A stretch of DNA of 39,967 nucleotides from Desulfuromonas sp. (GTDB taxonomy: Bacteria > Desulfobacterota > Desulfuromonadia > Desulfuromonadales > Geothermobacteraceae), in NCBI GenBank assembly GCA_002868905.1, contig PKUA01000075.1, positions 1 to 39,967 of the forward strand, written 5' to 3'. This document shows, piece by piece, positions 17,499 through 25,647 of this stretch (within the stretch, counting starts at the first letter, position 1; every line of letters begins with the position of its first letter). The position numbers and the translations under genes are program-made. A model generated the notes under the pieces. It made no database searches. It was given only the letters and a program-made list of their open reading frames with translations, and was not told where the DNA came from.

Positions 17499-18893
17499 TC
17501 AACAAGCCTGGGTGTCTGTGCCGGTGGCGGGGCCCAACCGTTGTCGTTCATCAAGAACCCCGACGACCCGGCTCCCCGCGAAACGATCATTCCATCCCCG
17601 GCCGGAGGGGCTCAAAAGCACCGACACGAAACCGGCCGCGCAAGGGATCAAACAGACCAGCCCGCCAACGCTATGCAAAAATGCCTGGGAAAACAGGAGC
17701 GGTGCGCCGCTGACACTCTCAATGCGAAGTCGCTGCCACATCTTGCCGGGTGTCTGTCCCGACAGATAATGGAACAAAGTGAAATAGGCAAACCCAATAC
17801 AAAACAACACCAGGAAGTAAGGAATCGCATGCATCGTCAACGTCGAAGCTCGCGGCCAAGAGAGGCCGTTTCCCTCAGGATTGAGCATAAACTCGGCGCT
17901 GCAGACAAACAGGAAAACCACCAGTGAAACGACGATCAGGTCGAACAAAGCTGCGGCCAAACGCGCTTTAAGCAAAAAGGACGCGGGAGATTGGACCGGG
18001 CTTTCTCCCGGCTCGGCAGACCCGTCGCGGTCGGTTTTTTCCTGAGAGGCGATGGCGGGTTCATTCAAGAGGGGTTCGTCATTTTCGATCCCCAAATCCT
18101 CGGCAGCAAAAGAGATTAATGGCTGTGACGGGGAAGTCTCCGTCCGACCACTCGCCACAAAATCCTCGCTTGCTACGTGCTCACCGGCAAGCCCCGGAGC
18201 TGCTGCAGGAAACAAGTCAGCCTGAACCTCCTCATCGTGCGGCTCAGCCGGGGACAGGGCTATCTGGTTCGTGCCGGGGGACGGAGAGCCCATATCCATC
18301 CCCCGTGACTCAAAAGGGCTGTTCTGATCCTTCCCTTTTTCAGGATCATCATCGAGCAGTGGCTCTTCTCCGAGATCCTCCTCCCACTCTTCGATGAGGT
18401 CGTCCTCGCCTAGGTCATCAACCGGATCTTCATCCCGGGGCGGCTCCATCTCTTCAAAATCAAAATCGTCAGCGGCCTCTCCTGCAGAGAACCCGAACCC
18501 CGCCCCCTCGTCGGCCGATTCCTCATCTTTTCTGGTATCGTCGGGAGTTGCAGAGAATTCGTCGTTTTCGACCCCATCGTCTGCGGCAAAACCGATATAT
18601 CCGTCGTCCACTTCTGTGGCGGCAACCGGATCAGGGGACTCAGCGCCCCCATCCATCGAGGCGTCATCGTCATTTAAAAAGTCGAACCCGAAATCGGACC
18701 CTTCTTCGCCTGACGTACCCTCTTCCTTGTCGGCAGCAGAATCCGTTTCCGGAACAACGGTTGAGGACTGAGAGGATGGAACAAACAGACTTCGAATGCC
18801 GAATTTAGCCTTATGATCCGCCAAATCGGTTCCACATTTTTTGCAGGAGTCAAGATGGTCGAATCCGACGAACCCACACTTGGGACACTTCAT
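17499..18893 (-). CDS. Zinc-ribbon, acidic-linker, RDD-family membrane protein
   Basis: A 464-residue protein in three parts. Residues 3-20 are a zinc ribbon, CPKC-x10-CKKC. Residues about 50-300 are a low-complexity acidic linker rich in Asp, Glu, Ser and Gly, with several near-repeated D/E runs. Residues about 308-450 are an RDD domain: KARLAAALFDLIVVSLVVF as first membrane helix, two more helices, GKMWQRLRIESV, and the closing GWNDRFAGSRVVGVL. RDD proteins are small inner-membrane proteins, some linked to ion transport; zinc-ribbon versions are of unknown function. It lies 32 bases downstream of rsmE on the same strand and may be cotranscribed with it and prmA. Confidence 0.8.
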   Translation of the reverse strand: MKCPKCGFVGFDHLDSCKKCGTDLADHKAKFGIRSLFVPSSQSSTVVPETDSAADKEEGTSGEEGSDFGFDFLNDDDASMDGGAESPDPVAATEVDDGYIGFAADDGVENDEFSATPDDTRKDEESADEGAGFGFSAGEAADDFDFEEMEPPRDEDPVDDLGEDDLIEEWEEDLGEEPLLDDDPEKGKDQNSPFESRGMDMGSPSPGTNQIALSPAEPHDEEVQADLFPAAAPGLAGEHVASEDFVASGRTETSPSQPLISFAAEDLGIENDEPLLNEPAIASQEKTDRDGSAEPGESPVQSPASFLLKARLAAALFDLIVVSLVVFLFVCSAEFMLNPEGNGLSWPRASTLTMHAIPYFLVLFCIGFAYFTLFHYLSGQTPGKMWQRLRIESVSGAPLLFSQAFLHSVGGLVCLIPCAAGFVSVLLSPSGRGWNDRFAGSRVVGVLDERQRLGPATGTDTQAC

Positions 18894-18925
18894 CGCAAAT
18901 TCCTCCGTCGATCCTGATGGTGTTG

Positions 18926-19666
18926 TCAGTTACAATCGAAGTTACCAAAATCTCCGTAAAGATACTGCAAAATAGCGGCAACGGCAATTCCTGCGGTCTC
19001 ACACCGTAGTATCCGACGCCCCAGTGAGACCCTGGCGAACCGGTGAGATTCCGAGAGTTTCACCTCTTCGGCCGTTAACCCCCCTTCCGGTCCGATCAAA
19101 ACCGCGACCGAAGCCGGAGGGTTTTGCGGAAGACTTGCGGCCAACGATCGAACTTCCTCTTCCCAGGGGACCAGGCGACAAACGCCTTTCACTTGAGTTA
19201 ATGCCTCAGATAAGGGTTGGGGTGACATCAACTGAGGAAGAAAGTCACGACGGCACTGTTGAGCCGCATCTCGAACAATTCGCTGCCAGCGCAGCATCCG
19301 CTTCGCCAGCCTCTCGTCCGGAATCCTGCGATCCCCCCGCTCGGTATAAACCGGCCAGAATGTCGTAATACCCAGTTCCGTCCCCTTTTGCAGGACCAAC
19401 TCGATCTTCTCCCCCTTTGGCAAACCGAACAGCAGTGTCAGGGGCAGCGTCGAGTCCGCTTCCATTCTGCGCTCCAAAATACGGGCCGTAGCCGCACCGC
19501 GCCCCAGCGTCGACAGGATCGCCCGACACACAACCCCGTTCCCGTCAAGCAGAGTCAGTTCACTTCCGACCGACAGCCTCAAAACCTGAAGATGCTTAAC
19601 GACATCGGGTGGGAGCGCAACGTTTTCCCCACTCAGCATGTCGGTATCGAGGAAGAAACGCGCCAT
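18926..19666 (-). CDS. rsmE: 16S rRNA (uracil-1498-N3)-methyltransferase
   Basis: A 246-residue SPOUT-class RNA methyltransferase. N-terminal PUA-like region (ARFFLDTDMLSGENVALPPD, then VVKHLQVLRLSVGSELTLLDG), and the C-terminal knot with LIGPEGGLTAEEV and VSLGRRILRCETAG, both diagnostic of RsmE. It adds a methyl group to N3 of U1498 in 16S rRNA using S-adenosylmethionine. Length is normal (about 240-250). The ATG overlaps the prmA stop codon by one base; prmA-rsmE is a common bacterial pair, both modifying the translation machinery. Confidence 0.95.
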   Translation of the reverse strand: MARFFLDTDMLSGENVALPPDVVKHLQVLRLSVGSELTLLDGNGVVCRAILSTLGRGAATARILERRMEADSTLPLTLLFGLPKGEKIELVLQKGTELGITTFWPVYTERGDRRIPDERLAKRMLRWQRIVRDAAQQCRRDFLPQLMSPQPLSEALTQVKGVCRLVPWEEEVRSLAASLPQNPPASVAVLIGPEGGLTAEEVKLSESHRFARVSLGRRILRCETAGIAVAAILQYLYGDFGNFDCN

Positions 19667-20583
19667 TACTTATCCGGCCCGTGGAAAACCAGGGCCGACC
19701 ATTCTTCGTCCCTGAAAACCGCCGGGACCGAAAGGGGATATTCCACAAAAGCCGCCGCGACGTCCGCTTCCTGTTCGTGCAGGATGCCTGACAGAACCAG
19801 CGTTCCGCCCGGCGCAAGATGCCGCACCAATTCAGGGGCCAGGGCGATATTGGTCTCCGCCAGGATATTCGCCAGGACAACCTCGAACCTCCCAACGATT
19901 TCGCCGAGTGGCAGACCGGTTAATTCAACCCGCTCGGCGACGTCGTTCTCCAAAACATTGTCGGCGGCGGTTTCGCATGCAACCGGGTCATTGTCACACG
20001 CCACCACCCGCCTGATGCCGAGACGGGCGGCGGCTATTGCCAGGATTCCCGAACCGGTGCCGACATCGAGAAGCGAACAGGGTAACGCCGAAGGCTTGCA
20101 AAGCCCGACCAATGCCTGGAGGCAGAGTCGGGTCGTAGCATGACTGCCGGTTCCGAATGCCATTCCGGGATCGATCACCACCTGCAATGGGGCCTGCTCC
20201 ACCTGGTCCTCCCACCAACTCGGGCGCACCAGGAGCGGGCCGATGCGCATTGGCGAGAAGTACTGTTTCCACCCCTCGGTCCAATCACTTTCGTCCACCG
20301 GGACCTGCTGGAGGTCGAAAGAAAAATCATCCGACTCAACACCGACCAAAAGAACCAGACGGTCCAGCACCTTGTCCCGCAGGGTATCATCCCCTTTGAG
20401 CCCGGGGAAATAAGCCGTAACCCGCTGAGCATCATCCGCGGACGGCTCCTGCAACAACTGATCTTCGGAAATCCAGGGGGCCGTGACGACTCCCTGGCAA
20501 TCGAGGTCCTGCAACACACCACCGACATCATCAAGCAGCCTGTTCGGCAGGTTAAATTCAAAAGCCAACCATTTCTTGTCCAT
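19666..20583 (-). CDS. prmA: Ribosomal protein L11 methyltransferase
   Basis: A 305-residue class I methyltransferase. The S-adenosylmethionine site is LLDVGTGSGILAIAAARLG, preceded by PGMAFGTGSHATTRLCLQAL, the PrmA signature, and followed by VVLANILAETNIALAPEL with the ANIL motif in place of NPPY. The N-terminal region (1-110) fits the L11-recognition domain (EFNLPNRLLDDVGGVLQ). It methylates lysines and the amino terminus of L11. Start ATG at 20581-20583 has only a weak AGAAG ribosome site. The gene is divergent from the PPDK regulator gene and coupled to rsmE. Confidence 0.95.
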   Translation of the reverse strand: MDKKWLAFEFNLPNRLLDDVGGVLQDLDCQGVVTAPWISEDQLLQEPSADDAQRVTAYFPGLKGDDTLRDKVLDRLVLLVGVESDDFSFDLQQVPVDESDWTEGWKQYFSPMRIGPLLVRPSWWEDQVEQAPLQVVIDPGMAFGTGSHATTRLCLQALVGLCKPSALPCSLLDVGTGSGILAIAAARLGIRRVVACDNDPVACETAADNVLENDVAERVELTGLPLGEIVGRFEVVLANILAETNIALAPELVRHLAPGGTLVLSGILHEQEADVAAAFVEYPLSVPAVFRDEEWSALVFHGPDK

Positions 20584-20656
20584 TGCTTCTGTTTAGCAGA
20601 GTCGATTTTATTTAGCAACTGATGCCTGGACATCATCCTGGAAAGAAGCAAATTGC

Positions 20657-20686
20657 TTGACAAGAAATGGCGTGAATCGTCATTAT
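20657..20686 (+). promoter_or_regulatory. Candidate promoter upstream of the PPDK regulator
   Basis: A perfect TTGACA (20657-20662), 18 bases and CATTAT (20681-20686, four of six) form a plausible sigma-70 promoter in the AT-rich 247-base divergent gap between prmA and the regulator gene at 20831. The leader would be about 135 bases; I see no defined structure in it. Confidence 0.4.
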
Positions 20687-20830
20687 AAAAGCGTTAATGA
20701 ATCTATTCACAAATATGGTAATCACATAGCCAACATATGGAACAACAGTAACAATTTATTGCCGGGCGCTATTGCGGGATGACAAGTGCCTGATAAACTC
20801 ATTAGACGATGCTGAGGGCAGGACAGGGGC

Positions 20831-21637
20831 ATGACTCAGACACAAACCGTTTTTCTGCTCTCCGATGCCACCGGGGAGACTGCGGAAAAAATGGCCATGG
20901 CGGCCCTGACCCAGTTCCCCGAACGACGCATCCGTCTGAAAAGGTTGAGCAATATCCGCTCCAAGAGCCAGGTTTACGAAGCACTCGACCAGGCTCTTGA
21001 GCATCAGGCGCTGGTTGTCTACACCATCGTCAACCGGGAACTTGCTCAACTGGTCCAGACCGAATGCGATGCCCTCGGCCTCTCATATATCGACCTTATC
21101 ACGCCACTGCTTATGAAACTGGCGGCACTGTTCGGGCGTTCGCCGCAGCAGGCTCCCGGGTTACTGCATGGCGTGGATGAAGCTTATTTCAAACGGATTG
21201 AAGCGATCGAATTCACGGTCAAGCATGATGACGGACAGGAGGTTCGAAACCTGCGTCAGGCCGACGTTGTCCTCGTGGGGGTCTCGCGTACCAGCAAAAC
21301 GCCGCTCTCCATCTACCTGGCCCATCGCGGCTGGAAAGTAGCCAACGTCCCCCTGGTCAACGGCATTGAGCCTCCGCTTGAGCTTTTCGAAATCGATCCG
21401 GGAAAAATTGCCGGATTGGTGATCAATGCGGATCGACTGGTGGATATACGAGCGGCTCGACTGCGCCACCTCGGACAGGACCCGCGCCTCGCCTATGCGG
21501 ACTTTGAACAGGTCGAGGAAGAAATTCGATTTTCGCGCTACCTGTTCCGCCGACAACCTTGGGTCGTTGTCGATGTCACGAACAAATCAGTCGAAGAAAC
21601 CGCTAACGAGGTTCTGGTTAAACTCGGTTTAAAATAG
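20831..21637 (+). CDS. Pyruvate, phosphate dikinase / PEP synthase regulatory protein
   Basis: A 268-residue DUF299 protein (PpsR/YqfL/PDRP type). The bifunctional family phosphorylates a threonine of pyruvate phosphate dikinase or PEP synthase with ADP to switch it off and removes it with phosphate. The P-loop-like [18 protein letters not shown] (150-167) and the N-terminal [21 protein letters not shown] are both diagnostic; full length is usual. The target kinase gene is not in this window, so the name between PpsR and PDRP cannot be settled. It stands divergent from prmA and 47 bases before the response regulator gene on the same strand. Confidence 0.92.
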   Translation: MTQTQTVFLLSDATGETAEKMAMAALTQFPERRIRLKRLSNIRSKSQVYEALDQALEHQALVVYTIVNRELAQLVQTECDALGLSYIDLITPLLMKLAALFGRSPQQAPGLLHGVDEAYFKRIEAIEFTVKHDDGQEVRNLRQADVVLVGVSRTSKTPLSIYLAHRGWKVANVPLVNGIEPPLELFEIDPGKIAGLVINADRLVDIRAARLRHLGQDPRLAYADFEQVEEEIRFSRYLFRRQPWVVVDVTNKSVEETANEVLVKLGLK

Positions 21638-21684
21638 CACCAAACTTTGGTACCCGTCGTATTTATGAAAAAGGAGCAAACACG

Positions 21685-22362
21685 ATGAATGAAAAAATCC
21701 TGGTGGTCGAGGACGAAAAGAAAGTCGCAAGTTTCATAAAACGTGGTCTGGAAGAAGAGGAATTCTCTGTCGACGTTGCCAACGACGGGGAAGAGGGTCT
21801 CTATTTCGCCGAGACCAATACTTACGACATGATCCTGATGGACCTGATGCTGCCCAAAATGGACGGGCTGTCAGCCATCAAGGCGTTGCGCCAAAAAGGA
21901 GTCGCGACACCGGTCCTGTGCCTGACAGCCAAAGACACGGTGGAAGACATCGTCTCGGGACTCGATTCCGGCAGCGACGATTACCTGACAAAGCCGTTCG
22001 CCTTTGCCGAATTACTGGCACGCGTCCGTGCCTTGCTGCGGCGCGGCGCACAGGATCGCGGTGCCGAGATGACCTTCGCCGACCTCCGCCTCGACCCCGT
22101 CTCGCACAAGGTCTGGCGGTCGAACAAGGAGATCGACCTGACAGCCAAGGAATACTCTCTGCTGGAATATTTCATGCGCAACCCGAACCAGGTGCTGACG
22201 CGAACGATGATCGCCGAGCAGGTCTGGGATTATACTTTCGACTCGTTTACCAACATCATTGACGTCTATGTCAACTATCTGCGCAAGAAAGTCGATCGTG
22301 ATTACGACAAGAAATTGATTCACACCGTTCGAGGTGTCGGCTATATCCTGAAGGAAGAATAG
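21685..22362 (+). CDS. OmpR-family response regulator
   Basis: A 225-residue regulator: receiver domain (1-120) with acidic pair Glu9-Asp10, phospho-acceptor Asp53 (MDLMLPKMDG), Thr/Lys switch residues in CLTAKDT and DYLTKPFAFAELLARV; then a winged-helix DNA-binding domain (about 130-222) with TAKEYSLLEYFMRNPNQVL and the closing VRGVGYILKEE. AAGGAG lies nine bases before the ATG. It overlaps the downstream histidine kinase by one base. Closest in style to the CusR/copper-silver or heavy-metal group, but the inducer is not shown by sequence. A 13-base palindrome ACCAAACTTTGGT at 21639-21651 lies 33 bases upstream. Confidence 0.93.
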   Translation: MNEKILVVEDEKKVASFIKRGLEEEEFSVDVANDGEEGLYFAETNTYDMILMDLMLPKMDGLSAIKALRQKGVATPVLCLTAKDTVEDIVSGLDSGSDDYLTKPFAFAELLARVRALLRRGAQDRGAEMTFADLRLDPVSHKVWRSNKEIDLTAKEYSLLEYFMRNPNQVLTRTMIAEQVWDYTFDSFTNIIDVYVNYLRKKVDRDYDKKLIHTVRGVGYILKEE

Positions 22363-23816
22363 TGCCTCTTCTTCTTCGGACACGCCTCACCATCTGGTAT
22401 GCTCTGACGCTGGCCGTCATTCTGACGGCCAGTGGTGTGTTCTGGTACTGGTTGCTCAATCGCAATCTCAATCAGCACATCGATGATCATATGGTGCAAT
22501 TTGCCGAGGGGATCCTCGCCCTGGAGCAGGTACGTCAACCGAGCCCCCCCTACTTGCCGGTGGTCAGCGGGGAGAGGTGCCGCCAAGTCAATCTCTACCT
22601 GCAGCAGGCCGGTCAGGGTGAATACATCACCCTGTTGAATCCGAACGGCGAGACCATTTGCCGCAGCACCAATCTCGGCGACAACCAGCTCCCATTCAAC
22701 CCGGAGATCCACCTTGCCGCCTATCGCGGCGAAAAAGTGGTTTCGGACATCGAGGTTGATACGCTTGGCCACCTCAGGGTTTTAAACTTCCCCCTCCACC
22801 TCGACCGGAACCTGATTGGAATAGTCCAGGTCGCAGCCGATTTGAAGGGTCTGGCCGACACCATGCAACACCTCGCATGGATTCTTTTAACCTTCAGTCC
22901 CCTGGCGCTGCTCGCCATCACCTTCGGTGGCTGGATGCTGGCCGGACGGGCATTGGCCCCGGTCGATCGTCTGACCAGGACCATGCGAAAAATCAATGCC
23001 GGCAACCTTGACCAGAGGCTGCCGGTCGAAGCAGAGAGCGAGGAGATCGCACGGCTTGCCAGCACCTTCAATGACATGTTGTCGCGATTGAACAACTCGT
23101 TCGCCCGTGTCAAGCAGTTCTCGGGAGACGCCTCTCACGAATTGCGGACTCCACTGACGATTCTCAAAGGGGAGACGGAAGTCGCCCTCCGGTGGGCCAA
23201 GACCACCGAAGAGTATCAGAATGCTCTCGTATCGAATATGGATGAAATCCGCCGCATGGAACGGATTATCGAAGACCTGCTGATGCTGGCCAAAAGCGAT
23301 GCCGGGGAGATACCGGTCGAGAAGAAGGAGTTAAGTCTTTCGGACCTGGTGCAGGAACTCTATCTCCAGGGACGTGCTCTGAGTGAATCGAAACAGCTCG
23401 ATATCAACCTGCAACTCGAGGTTGATCATGAGATTATGATCAAAGGGGATGAGCTTCGTTTGCGGCAGATGTTCCTCAACCTGATCTCCAACGCAGTCAA
23501 ATACACCCCGGAGGGTGGGCGAGTCGATATTTTACTCGGCCTCGACGGAGACAGGGCGGTCGTCACCGTGCGTGATACCGGCTTTGGGATCCCGAAAGAA
23601 CACCTGCCGCACATTTTCGACCGTTTTTACCGTATCGACGAAGCACGCAATCGTTCGGCCGGAGGGGCCGGACTCGGTCTCGCCATTGTCAAATGGATCG
23701 TCGACGCCCATGATGGGGAAATCAACATCACGTCAACCGTTGGTGCAGGAAGTTCTTTCGCAGTTTCAATCCCGCTGGAAGGACCTGAAAAGCCGTCGCG
23801 GATCACAATCCGCTGA
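22362..23816 (+). CDS. Sensor histidine kinase, heavy-metal-sensor type
   Basis: A 484-residue membrane kinase paired with the OmpR-type regulator. GTG start inside the regulator stop codon. First membrane helix about 10-32, periplasmic sensor about 33-170, second helix about 171-195 (LAWILLTFSPLALLAITFGG), HAMP domain about 195-245, HisKA with His259 in FSGDASHELRTPLTILKGE, and ATPase domain with NLISNAVKYTPEGG, VRDTGFGIP and GGAGLGLAIVKWIVDAHDG. All kinase boxes are intact. The layout matches the heavy-metal sensor group (CusS-like); no metal ligand cluster is obvious in the periplasmic part, so the signal remains unknown. Confidence 0.92.
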   Translation: MPLLLRTRLTIWYALTLAVILTASGVFWYWLLNRNLNQHIDDHMVQFAEGILALEQVRQPSPPYLPVVSGERCRQVNLYLQQAGQGEYITLLNPNGETICRSTNLGDNQLPFNPEIHLAAYRGEKVVSDIEVDTLGHLRVLNFPLHLDRNLIGIVQVAADLKGLADTMQHLAWILLTFSPLALLAITFGGWMLAGRALAPVDRLTRTMRKINAGNLDQRLPVEAESEEIARLASTFNDMLSRLNNSFARVKQFSGDASHELRTPLTILKGETEVALRWAKTTEEYQNALVSNMDEIRRMERIIEDLLMLAKSDAGEIPVEKKELSLSDLVQELYLQGRALSESKQLDINLQLEVDHEIMIKGDELRLRQMFLNLISNAVKYTPEGGRVDILLGLDGDRAVVTVRDTGFGIPKEHLPHIFDRFYRIDEARNRSAGGAGLGLAIVKWIVDAHDGEINITSTVGAGSSFAVSIPLEGPEKPSRITIR

Positions 23817-23962
23817 AACGGACAGGAGACATTTGCAACCACAGTTCAAACAACTTCAGGAACGTTTGTTATCCCGGGCCTGTTCAACCACGGTGAAAAC
23901 ACCACAGAACGACATTCGGCGAATCTCTCCCATTCAAACCCGATCCGGATATTGACCAGACC

Positions 23963-25576
23963 ATGACCACTCGCTTTCGCCCCCGCCCAGTCTACCTGAA
24001 CGACTCCTTCATGCTCCCTGTCGGCCGCTACAACGGCAAGCACCGGGAGAAGATGTCATTCATGGATCTGGCTGCCAGCGTCAACCAGTTACTCGACAAA
24101 AGCGACATCAGTCGCGATCAGATAGATTGCGTCGTGGTCGGCAGCCAAAATCCATTCGCTTTTGCCGGCGTCGACAATGTCGCCGCCAAAATAGCCGGGA
24201 TTCTCGATATCAGCGGGGTAAAGTCGTTGCTTGTGGATACGGCCTCATCCTCGGGAGCGACCGCCTTCGAATCAGGCTATCTCGAAATCGCCTCCGGCCG
24301 GCATGACAATGTGCTCGTCATCGGCATTCAGTCGATGAGCGCCGTTACCACCGCCGAAGCGACCCGCATTGTCGCCGGGGTCATCGACCGGGAAGAAGCG
24401 GAATTCGGCCTGACCATGCCGGCTTGCGGCGCCCTCGTCGCCCAGGCCCTGATGTCCGAATTCAACCTCGACAGCGGAGAATGGACCGACTTTTCCGCCC
24501 GACTCACAGAAAGAGCTCAGGCGTTCGCGGCTCGCAACCCGGAAGCGCACCTCTGCCACGAAATCCCAAGAGGGAAGTACCTCGACGACATTGAAAAAGG
24601 TCGGAACTACCTCTATTACGAACCGCTCAGGTACTACGATTTTTGTCCGATGTCCGACGGTGTTGCCGCCTGCCTTTTGAGCGCCACCGAACAAGATGTG
24701 CTGGTCTCTGGGCTCGGAGCCGGCACCGACATCCCGACCATCGCTGACCGGAAAACCTATACAACCTTTCCGGCCACGGTCATCGCCATGCGGCAAACCC
24801 TTGGCATGGCCGGGCTGACGGATATCGAGCAACTTGCCGGGAAAACACACATCAACATGCACGATCCCTTCAACGGGTTCGGCCCGATAAACCTGGTCGA
24901 CCTGGGTATCGTACCCCGGGAACGATTGCTGGAAGGCCTGCTCGACACCACCCTGACCGGTGAAAACGGGTCCTACCCGACCAACCTGACTGGTGGGCTC
25001 AAAGGGCGTGGCCACCCGCTCGGGGCCACCGGCCTGATCCAGGTGGTCGAAAACCATCGTCTGATCCGGGATGGACGTTTCCAGGCCGGCCTCTCCCACT
25101 CCATCGGGGGACCGATCAACAACAATGTGGTCATTCTTCTGGAAGAGACCGAACATTACCAGAACAGGCCGAACACCCCCTACCGTCCACCCGGGATGCC
25201 GGAACTGAGCCGCATGAAGCCTCCCGGCATCAAGCTGGAGAGTCTGTTTAACAAACGGAAAAAGTCGGTTGTTCGAAAAATCGCCGCAACGACTCATTTC
25301 GATTTCAAGACCGGCGACCCGACCAGCACGCTTCTTCTCTTCAAATCCGAAATCGATGGAACGGAATTTCGGTTCCTCATCGCGGTCGACCCAATCGCCA
25401 GGCAGGCCCTCGAAGAACTGAAAACCGGGGACAGGATGGAACTGCGCCAGGACGGTGAACAACTGATGGTCAATGATATCCAGATCCGCCGTCTCTACCG
25501 TAAGACCCTCGGTGGTTTCGTTGAACTGGCCGACTCCGCCATCAAAAGGTTCAGGCGACCGGCAAAAAAATCGTGA
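23963..25576 (+). CDS. Thiolase-fold protein lacking the nucleophilic cysteine
   Basis: A 537-residue thiolase-superfamily protein of SCP-x/acetyl-CoA acetyltransferase style. Thiolase landmarks are present: MHDPFNGFGPINLVDLGI (His300-Asp301) and GGLKGRGHPLGATG with His351. The nucleophile position, normally Cys in a CxSG/CSTG motif, reads VDTASSSGATAF, so Ser95 stands where Cys is expected, and the C-terminal motif is SHSIGGPINNNVVIL. Carbon-carbon thiolysis by the usual mechanism is therefore doubtful. Residues about 435-515 are an extra beta-rich tail (FKTGDPTSTLLLFKSEIDGT) that looks like an OB-type add-on. It lies between two two-component systems; 146 bases separate it from the kinase upstream. 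The ribosome site is weak. Confidence 0.78.
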   Translation: MTTRFRPRPVYLNDSFMLPVGRYNGKHREKMSFMDLAASVNQLLDKSDISRDQIDCVVVGSQNPFAFAGVDNVAAKIAGILDISGVKSLLVDTASSSGATAFESGYLEIASGRHDNVLVIGIQSMSAVTTAEATRIVAGVIDREEAEFGLTMPACGALVAQALMSEFNLDSGEWTDFSARLTERAQAFAARNPEAHLCHEIPRGKYLDDIEKGRNYLYYEPLRYYDFCPMSDGVAACLLSATEQDVLVSGLGAGTDIPTIADRKTYTTFPATVIAMRQTLGMAGLTDIEQLAGKTHINMHDPFNGFGPINLVDLGIVPRERLLEGLLDTTLTGENGSYPTNLTGGLKGRGHPLGATGLIQVVENHRLIRDGRFQAGLSHSIGGPINNNVVILLEETEHYQNRPNTPYRPPGMPELSRMKPPGIKLESLFNKRKKSVVRKIAATTHFDFKTGDPTSTLLLFKSEIDGTEFRFLIAVDPIARQALEELKTGDRMELRQDGEQLMVNDIQIRRLYRKTLGGFVELADSAIKRFRRPAKKS

Positions 25577-25647
25577 TCGACTTCTGAAACAGACCCACTG
25601 TTGTTTTACACAGTGCACAACCCGATGAAATGTGGTAACAGAGAAAC

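Noticed and set aside
24272-25618. Long open frame on the minus strand opposite the thiolase gene
   Set aside because: The plus-strand frame has thiolase motifs, whereas the opposite frame has none and is a by-product of GC-rich codon use.
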